From the IMG/VR virus record IMGVR_UViG_3300031951_000175, positions 1-58,305 of that record: a DNA stretch of 58,305 nt; one strand, written 5' to 3'. Source of the DNA: a virus. Of the stretch, positions 53,809 to 58,305 are shown in pieces (the first letter of the stretch is position 1; every line of letters begins with the position of its first letter). The notes under the pieces are model-generated. The model saw only the letters and a list, made by a program, of their open reading frames with translations. It was not told the DNA's origin and did not search any database. The position numbers and the translations under genes are program-made.

Positions 53809-53979
53809 ATGGAAACTTTAGAAAAAATTAAAGAGCTTACTGAGCAACTAAGTGTTGACGTTAACAAATTCTTTAGCGGAAACAAAAGTGCTGGTACAAG
53901 AGCTAGAAAAACCTCACAAGATTTAAAGGCACTTTTACAACAATTAAGAGGTGAAATTTTAGAGGAGAAAAAAAAGTAA
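53809..53979 (+). CDS. Histone H1-like (Hc1-type) DNA-binding protein
   Basis: A 56-residue frame, METLEKIKELTEQLSVDVNK at the start, with the diagnostic centre GNKSAGTRARKTSQDLKALL and a Lys-rich end. The GNKaAGTRARK sequence is the signature of the small histone H1-like proteins that are common and abundant in Bacteroidota. These compact or protect DNA; in a phage it may coat the incoming or packaged genome or compete with the host protein. The gene sits in an otherwise unexplained gap, is followed by the next gene after one base, and has a normal ATG. It is an indicator of the host phylum. Confidence 0.83.
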   Translation: METLEKIKELTEQLSVDVNKFFSGNKSAGTRARKTSQDLKALLQQLRGEILEEKKK

Positions 53980-53980
53980 T

Positions 53981-54175
53981 ATGAGGGAATTGGATATTTT
54001 GTGTCTTTTTATTTTTGTATTATCAATAATATTTGTTACTAATCAAATATTTAAGATTTCTGCTGAAATATTAAGTGAAAATCCTCAGAAGATAATTTAT
54101 CGAGGATTTGAAAAAATATCCAATTACTTCTTTGTATCCTACTTAATAACTTATATTTTAATCAAATTTTTTTAA
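53981..54175 (+). CDS. Small membrane protein
   Basis: A 64-residue protein with two hydrophobic helices (about 5-24 and 43-62) separated by a polar loop. Follows the histone-like gene by one base and precedes the next by four, so part of an operon. A holin-like topology is possible, but it is distant from the endolysin gene. Function unknown. Confidence 0.68.
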   Translation: MRELDILCLFIFVLSIIFVTNQIFKISAEILSENPQKIIYRGFEKISNYFFVSYLITYILIKFF

Positions 54176-54179
54176 AAAA

Positions 54180-54608
54180 ATGTATAACGAATTAAAAGAC
54201 ATATTTCAATTTTTAGTGTCAGTTAGAAAATTGAAAACATACTTGACAATAGATATTGAATTTCCTGCTAATTGGAAAATACCTAAAAAATATGTGATAG
54301 AAGATAAGATTGTTGAGAACGAAAAATTAAATGATAATTTTAGATTTTTTTCATTTGTTACTGAATTTAACGAAGTAGAAATGAACCAAACAGTTTCTAA
54401 TATAAAGAAAATAATTTCTTACAATAAAGAAATCGAAATGAAAGAGAAATTGTTGAAACAAAAAATAGACGAATTAAAACGAATTTTTGAAAAAGAAAAC
54501 TTAGACAATTTACAGTCATTAAAATTTGATATTTTAGAAGAAAAATTAGATGATGGAGAAGAAATCGTTGACACGAGAGGAACAAATGGTGGATTGGTTG
54601 AACAGTGA
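54180..54608 (+). CDS. Hypothetical coiled-coil protein
   Basis: A 142-residue protein with a beta-strand N-terminal part (TYLTIDIEFPANWKIPKKYV) and a helical C-terminal part likely to be a coiled coil (about 75-125). Overlaps the next gene by 59 bases in a different frame. No family recognised. Confidence 0.7.
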   Translation: MYNELKDIFQFLVSVRKLKTYLTIDIEFPANWKIPKKYVIEDKIVENEKLNDNFRFFSFVTEFNEVEMNQTVSNIKKIISYNKEIEMKEKLLKQKIDELKRIFEKENLDNLQSLKFDILEEKLDDGEEIVDTRGTNGGLVEQ

Positions 54609-54753
54609 AATTGAAAAAGATAAAATCGAATTAGATAAAGAAAAAAAAGATCTAATAAATTCATTAAAATCAATAAAAAAAGAAGAAGTTTTACCAAAAC
54701 AAGAAAAACTTAGTTTATGGAAGAAAATAAAGAAAGTGTTATTGGGGTCTTAG
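54550..54753 (+). CDS. Small charged helical protein with amphipathic C-terminal tail
   Basis: A 67-residue protein, coiled coil over most of its length, ending in LSLWKKIKKVLLGS, a short amphipathic basic helix. Start may be 54550, 54553 or 54586; the earlier ones include SLTREEQMVDWLN and are preferred. The unusually long overlap with the gene before and the 37-base overlap with the gene after make a compact three-gene cluster. The tail resembles that of the next protein, suggesting a common binding surface such as membrane or nucleic acid. Confidence 0.6.
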   Translation: MMEKKSLTREEQMVDWLNSEIEKDKIELDKEKKDLINSLKSIKKEEVLPKQEKLSLWKKIKKVLLGS

Positions 54754-55034
54754 AAAAACTGGCATTAGTCACTGATGGATTGCAAAATATTTTTCCTGAT
54801 GGTAAAGTCATTTGTGTTTATGAATTAAATGACGAGGACTTCAAACAAGTACAAGAAAATTTTCGAAAAATAGATCACTCACACAAAAGATTTTCTATTG
54901 ATATTTCAGGAATTGAACACGTATTTATTCACGAAAATTTTGAAAGATCTGAAATTAAAGAAGAAGTCAAAATAGAAGAACCAAAAAAACAAAGTTGGAT
55001 TAGAAAAGTACTATCTAGTTTTAAAAGTAGTTGA
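54717..55034 (+). CDS. Hypothetical protein with amphipathic C-terminal tail
   Basis: A 105-residue alpha/beta protein (VICVYELNDEDFKQVQENF, then FSIDISGIEHVFIHENF), followed by an acidic linker and the basic amphipathic tail SWIRKVLSSFKSS. Starts inside the preceding gene. The fold is not recognised. A terminator follows directly. Confidence 0.7.
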   Translation: MEENKESVIGVLEKLALVTDGLQNIFPDGKVICVYELNDEDFKQVQENFRKIDHSHKRFSIDISGIEHVFIHENFERSEIKEEVKIEEPKKQSWIRKVLSSFKSS

Positions 55035-55649
55035 TCTCCTATATAGGGATTGTTTACTAATCCCTTTTTCAGATAAAATATCATACAAGTATTTTTTTTG
55101 TGCTTTGGAGGATTCAGAAACTATAATACAATCAATTCTTTGTTGAGAAATTAAAAATTCATTAAGGTTATCTAAAAATCTTTTTGATTCGTTTTCATCC
55201 TTCAATGAAAACAATTTAACATCATCATCATTTTGTAAAACAACCTTATTATTCAATCTTGAAATTAACTTTATTGAATTTTTTGGTAAGTAGTTTTTGA
55301 TAAAAACATCCATAGTTATTTTTGTCTTTTTATCAACGTCGTAAATCTTTTCAGGTATTTTATATTTTACAACTTTAAGTATCTTATAGTCAGGATCATC
55401 CAAATCTACCAAAACCTGCCTACCCATCTCATCCCTAACAAACATCTTATCAAAGTTATTATCCTTCTTTTCAAGAATAGACAATTCATAATCACAAGGT
55501 TTTGCATTTTCAACCTTAGTTTCAAAAATGACAGATTGATTTTCCTCAATTAATTTATCGAAGAAAAGATTAGCCCTTTCTTTAGTTTTAAATTTGTTGA
55601 TTATTTTTTTTCTTTCTTTATTTTTAAAGACAACAACTAAGTAGTTCAT
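55011..55649 (-). CDS. Hypothetical protein on the minus strand
   Basis: A 212-residue alpha/beta protein beginning MNYLVVVFKNKERKKIINKF, highly charged, without membrane segments. The C-terminal segment (RIDCIIVSESSKAQKKYLYD, ISKQSLYRRST) is basic and could contact nucleic acids. The last 24 bases overlap the end of the convergent + strand gene. No family recognised; the DnaJ gene starts divergently 30 bases away. Confidence 0.75.
   Translation of the reverse strand: MNYLVVVFKNKERKKIINKFKTKERANLFFDKLIEENQSVIFETKVENAKPCDYELSILEKKDNNFDKMFVRDEMGRQVLVDLDDPDYKILKVVKYKIPEKIYDVDKKTKITMDVFIKNYLPKNSIKLISRLNNKVVLQNDDDVKLFSLKDENESKRFLDNLNEFLISQQRIDCIIVSESSKAQKKYLYDILSEKGISKQSLYRRSTTFKTR
55045..55069 (+). 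terminator. Rho-independent terminator inside the opposite-strand gene
   Basis: AGGGATT (55045-55051) pairs with AATCCCT (55059-55065) around a 7-base loop and is followed by TTTTT. It ends the + strand operon 11 bases after its last stop, while lying in the coding sequence of the convergent minus-strand gene. Confidence 0.85.
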
Positions 55650-55678
55650 AAATTAATAATAATATTTTCTTTTTATAA

Positions 55679-56596
55679 ATGAATAATGAAAATTTTTACC
55701 AAGTTTTGGGGGTCCAAGAAAATGCGACTCAAGATGAAATAAAGAAGGCATACCGTAATTTGGCGAAAGAGAATCACCCTGATACAGGTGGTGATGAAGA
55801 TAAGTTTAAAAAGATTTCGGTTGCTTACGATGTTTTAAGTGATGAATCTAAAAGAAGAGAATACGATACCAAAAGAAAAAATCCATTTGGTAATTATGAT
55901 AACTATGAAGATATGTTCTCTAATATGTTTGGTGGTAGAAAACCAAGACAAACCGTACACACTACAAACATTACAGTGAATGTTGGTGTTTTAGATTCAT
56001 ATAGGGCAAATAAACATTCTCTTTCATATAGAAGACAAACAATGTGCGAACCATGTTCAGGCACTGGCGGCGATAAAAAAACTTGTGGGACTTGTAACGG
56101 TTCAGGTGTTGTAGTTAGACAAGTTGGATCAGGATTTTTTGTTCAAGTAGTACAGATGGCTTGTGATGGATGTGGAGGAATTGGAAGTATAACCATTAAC
56201 CCATGTTTTATGTGTAGTGGAAGTGGATCAAAACCTGAAATAAAAAACTTGGACATATCTCTACCTCATGGAATAGATAATGGTCAGTTTTTAAGATTAC
56301 AAGGAATGGGAGATTTTAAAAATGGAAACTATGGAGATCTTGTTGTTAGAGTTGATTTGAAACCACAGGATGGATTTGATAAGGTGGGTAATCATTTGGT
56401 ATATAATGTTTTTATGACACTTGATGAACTTAAACAAGGAAGTTTTAATGTCCCACATCCCGATGGTATGATGAATGTTAAGATGCCCAAAAAAGTTGAT
56501 ACATCACTACCATTGAGAGTCAAAGCAAAAGGATTTAGATTAGATACTGTTGGTGATTTGATGATCAACCAATATGTGAGATTTGATAGGGATTAA
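55679..56596 (+). CDS. dnaJ: DnaJ (Hsp40) co-chaperone, complete type with zinc motifs
   Basis: A 305-residue protein. The J domain covers about 1-67 with HPD at 33-35 (stimulates DnaK ATPase). Four CxxCxGxG motifs ([32 protein letters not shown]; about 123-185) form two zinc sites. C-terminal substrate-binding domains follow, somewhat shortened compared with bacterial DnaJ (about 375). The Gly/Phe linker is short. All catalytic elements are present, so the phage could redirect host DnaK to fold phage proteins such as fibres, or to control replication complexes. It ends in a 4-base overlap with a convergent small gene. Confidence 0.93.
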   Translation: MNNENFYQVLGVQENATQDEIKKAYRNLAKENHPDTGGDEDKFKKISVAYDVLSDESKRREYDTKRKNPFGNYDNYEDMFSNMFGGRKPRQTVHTTNITVNVGVLDSYRANKHSLSYRRQTMCEPCSGTGGDKKTCGTCNGSGVVVRQVGSGFFVQVVQMACDGCGGIGSITINPCFMCSGSGSKPEIKNLDISLPHGIDNGQFLRLQGMGDFKNGNYGDLVVRVDLKPQDGFDKVGNHLVYNVFMTLDELKQGSFNVPHPDGMMNVKMPKKVDTSLPLRVKAKGFRLDTVGDLMINQYVRFDRD

Positions 56597-56754
56597 AATA
56601 AAGATATAACATCTTTGACAAACGATACGATACCGTATATACCAAAAAAGAAAAATATCCCACCACCAATTAGAACAAATCTTTGAGTGTTCTGTACTTG
56701 TTTACTTTCTTCACAAGTTCTACATTTTACTTCTGTTGCTTTTTTCTCTTCCAT
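56593..56754 (-). CDS. Small membrane protein with CxxC motif
   Basis: A 53-residue frame on the minus strand starting [20 protein letters not shown]: a CxxC pair (Cys11, Cys14) is followed by a single strongly hydrophobic helix (about 26-46, [20 protein letters not shown]) and a short tail. It fills the gap exactly between two genes, its stop overlapping that of dnaJ. A membrane-anchored zinc or redox site is possible. It is too short for common ORF limits but convincing from its composition and position. Confidence 0.65.
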   Translation of the reverse strand: MEEKKATEVKCRTCEESKQVQNTQRFVLIGGGIFFFFGIYGIVSFVKDVISLF

Positions 56755-56761
56755 AAATTAA

Positions 56762-57268
56762 TTATAACACAATGGTTTTAATATGAAAATAGTTTTCCAA
56801 CATTACTTTCTTTTGTTGGGGTTTGTTTTTGTTGAAGAATCTAAGATAATTACCATCAAATGAATAAGTACTTGTTGGAATGACATAAACCCTGTCAGTA
56901 GACTTTTCAATTATAAATTCTAAATAATCAAAAACTTCTTCATCTTCATTGTCCTCATCTCTATAAACAAACTTTAACCTATCACCCAATGAATGATCAG
57001 CAAATGATCTAATAATTTTTGGATATTTTAATTCTATAACTTGTGATAAAATGTCGTTAGGGACCGCAACTCTTTCGTGTGTTGAAGTATCAGAGTCAAT
57101 AGAATCTAAAATTGATTGTCTTATGAAATCAAAATCTTTATTACCCTTTCTATCTATTGATTGATGACTTGAAGCATAGAATGAATTACCTCTTGGACTG
57201 ATATATAATAAATCTTCCCTGTCGGCTTGCTCGGCAATAATTGATCTTAGAGTTTGAAGCATTTTCAT
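56762..57268 (-). CDS. Hypothetical protein, start set by the late motif
   Basis: A 168-residue acidic protein (MKMLQTLRSIIAEQADREDL at the start, EDNEDEEVFDYLEF in the centre). A longer frame reaches to 57475, but the extra part would overlap the divergent methyltransferase gene and reads like a shadow of it. The late motif at 57274-57282 lies five bases before the ATG at 57268, which supports this start. The beginning is like that of other structural proteins in the window (helical, charged). Function unknown; late expression makes a virion protein likely. Confidence 0.75.
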   Translation of the reverse strand: MKMLQTLRSIIAEQADREDLLYISPRGNSFYASSHQSIDRKGNKDFDFIRQSILDSIDSDTSTHERVAVPNDILSQVIELKYPKIIRSFADHSLGDRLKFVYRDEDNEDEEVFDYLEFIIEKSTDRVYVIPTSTYSFDGNYLRFFNKNKPQQKKVMLENYFHIKTIVL

Positions 57269-57273
57269 ACTAG

Positions 57274-57282
57274 AATAAATAT
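57274..57282 (-). promoter_or_regulatory. Candidate late promoter motif on the minus strand
   Basis: On the minus strand this reads ATATTTATT, 5 bases before the start codon at 57268; the second minus-strand example after the one at 38.8 kb. Confidence 0.65.
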
Positions 57283-57336
57283 TTGAAAAATAAAAATACA
57301 ATTGATTAGTCATCTTGTTTTTACTATCTTTATTAC

Positions 57337-58176
57337 ATGTTAAGTTATATCGGAGGTAAGAGTAAAATTGGTAAATGGATTGTTCCATTCTACGACAAAA
57401 ACATGGAGGTCTATTTAGAGACTTTCGGAGGAATGTTTTGGTGTTTCTATAATATGGATCTAAAACAATTCCCAAATCTAAATAAAGTTGTTTATAACGA
57501 CTTTAACCCACTAAATTATAATCTATTCAAATGCGTCCAAAACCCAAACGAGTTGTTAAGGGCGATAAATTCAATTGATTGTCAAAAACAAGGCGTGGAT
57601 CTTACACCTGAAATATACAAACAACAATTTATCAGCTTTCAGGCTGAAGTTTTTAATGAAGGTTTCAGCGTAGAACCTGGCGATTATGAAGTTGCCGCTA
57701 AGTATGTCTATATTCTAACACAAGTTTTTAGTGGATCAAAACCTGAGACATCTAACTTCATTGACCTTAAAGGGAAATACAAATCAAAATATCTTACATT
57801 TAGAGATAAGTTATCTAAACCTGATTGGTTGGATCACTTTTTAAAAATTACTGATGTTGAAAACATGGATTTCGCAGATGTAATCAATAAGTATGACTCA
57901 CCATCAACTTACATTTATTTGGACCCACCGTATTGGAAAACGGAAAATTACTACTCCAACCACGACTTTGATCGTCAAGATCATGAACGTTTGGCTAATG
58001 TTTTACACGGGGTTCAAGGTAAGTTTTCTTTATCTTACTATGACTTTGAATTACTTCACGAATGGTTTCCCGAAGACCAATACACTTGGGTTAAAAAAGA
58101 GTTTGCTAAAGCTGCGGCTGCTAAGAAAGGTGAGAAACAAAATATGGGGGAAGAATTATTGATAATGAATTATTAA
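57337..58176 (+). CDS. D12-class (Dam-like) DNA adenine-N6 methyltransferase
   Basis: A 279-residue enzyme. The N-terminal SYIGGKSKIGKWI (3-15) and LETFGGMF (27-34, SAM-binding motif I) match the D12 class, followed by VVYNDFNPLNYNLF (51-64) and the catalytic DPPY at 196-199 in YIYLDPPYWKTENYY. It should methylate adenine in DNA, probably protecting phage DNA from host restriction or marking it; the recognition site cannot be read from sequence. No restriction enzyme partner is nearby. It is divergent from the minus-strand gene, sharing a 68-base control region. Confidence 0.9.
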   Translation: MLSYIGGKSKIGKWIVPFYDKNMEVYLETFGGMFWCFYNMDLKQFPNLNKVVYNDFNPLNYNLFKCVQNPNELLRAINSIDCQKQGVDLTPEIYKQQFISFQAEVFNEGFSVEPGDYEVAAKYVYILTQVFSGSKPETSNFIDLKGKYKSKYLTFRDKLSKPDWLDHFLKITDVENMDFADVINKYDSPSTYIYLDPPYWKTENYYSNHDFDRQDHERLANVLHGVQGKFSLSYYDFELLHEWFPEDQYTWVKKEFAKAAAAKKGEKQNMGEELLIMNY

Positions 58177-58193
58177 TTTTTTACTGTTTACAA

Positions 58194-58202
58194 ATATTTA
58201 TT
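58194..58202 (+). promoter_or_regulatory. Candidate late promoter motif
   Basis: ATATTTATT, 14 bases before the start of the last, incomplete gene. Confidence 0.6.
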
Positions 58203-58216
58203 AAATAAAAAATATT

Positions 58217-58305
58217 ATGTCACTTAGGTTCACCAATCTATTAAGAGATCTTATTGTTGAAAGTTCAAGATTTCAAGTATTATTCGATAAGTTCGTAAAA
58301 CCAAA
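58217..58305 (+). CDS. 5' end of an unidentified, probably late gene (partial)
   Basis: The visible 29 residues begin MSLRFTNLLRDLIVESSRFQ and are helical and basic. The pattern of an N-terminal helix with SRF..ll resembles the start of the 519-residue protein at 51.7 kb (RQYINSRFEKIISE), and both follow a late motif. The gene runs off the right edge. Confidence 0.6.
   Translation, partial: MSLRFTNLLRDLIVESSRFQVLFDKFVKP

Noticed and set aside
57269-57475. N-terminal extension of the minus-strand gene to 57475
   Set aside because: It overlaps the first 139 bases of the methyltransferase gene in antisense and has shadow-like composition. The late motif and start at 57268 explain the gene better.
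1-58305. Search for diversity-generating retroelement, integrase, transposase, tRNA genes and CRISPR
   Set aside because: No reverse transcriptase, recombinase, insertion sequence ends, cloverleaf or spacer array could be recognised. The fibre variation hinted at here would have to come from recombination, not a retroelement.

Overview
The window is a contiguous part of a large tailed-phage genome with a contractile tail (a T4-like myovirus, probably of large size). It is AT-rich, almost gap-free and nearly all on the + strand. It carries T4-type replication and recombination genes (gp32-like SSB, UvsX, FEN/RNase H-type nuclease, gp41-like helicase, gp61-like primase, gp46/gp47) and T4-type baseplate genes (gp25, gp6). 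No terminase, portal, capsid, sheath or DNA polymerase gene is visible, so these must lie outside the window. Several features point to a Bacteroidota (probably Flavobacteriia-like) host: tail proteins built from SprB-type repeats, a 56-residue Bacteroidota-style histone H1-like protein, a short RpoD-like sigma factor, a C-terminal motif shared with Bacteroidota proteins, a TAnnTTTG-type promoter, and a general lack of Shine-Dalgarno sequences.

Layout. 1-9.8 kb: a partial gene, an acidic Pro/Ala-rich protein, gp32-like SSB, UvsX, an FkbM-type methyltransferase, 5' nuclease, DnaB-type helicase and class Ia ribonucleotide reductase (NrdB, NrdA), closed by a perfect UUCG-loop terminator. 9.8-36.6 kb: the baseplate and tail-fibre block, namely gp25, gp6, a 1863-residue protein with internal hydrophobic segments, several structural proteins, a tail protein with a fibre-like tail end, SprB-repeat and collagen-like fibres, a glycosyltransferase, and fibres with Thr/Pro-rich linkers. 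36.7-39 kb: a RuvC-like resolvase, then a two-gene cassette on the opposite strand that is related to the fibre genes. 38.9-45.9 kb: primase, PD-(D/E)XK nuclease, small zinc-ribbon and hypothetical genes, gp47 and gp46. 45.9-47.4 kb: a hypothetical gene, the RpoD-like sigma factor and a compact structured RNA candidate ending in a strong terminator. 47.5-51.6 kb: a probable lysis and membrane cluster around an amidase endolysin. 51.7-58.3 kb: an acidic zinc-ribbon/EF-hand protein, the histone H1-like protein, small membrane and coiled-coil proteins, a DnaJ with all zinc motifs, an adenine methyltransferase, and a partial gene.

The most notable signals: (1) a short motif, (A/C)TATTTAT(A/T), sits 4-18 bases upstream of the first gene of the baseplate, fibre, lysis and other presumed late units, including two genes on the minus strand. 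It is a good candidate for the late promoter, and the phage's own sigma factor is a candidate reader. (2) A roughly 140-base, pseudoknot-capable, switch-like RNA candidate lies directly after the sigma gene. (3) The tail fibres are modular and share parts, apparently imitating the SprB gliding adhesin. (4) A phage-encoded histone H1-like protein is present that is too small for most ORF callers. All assignments come from reading the sequence; no database search was run.
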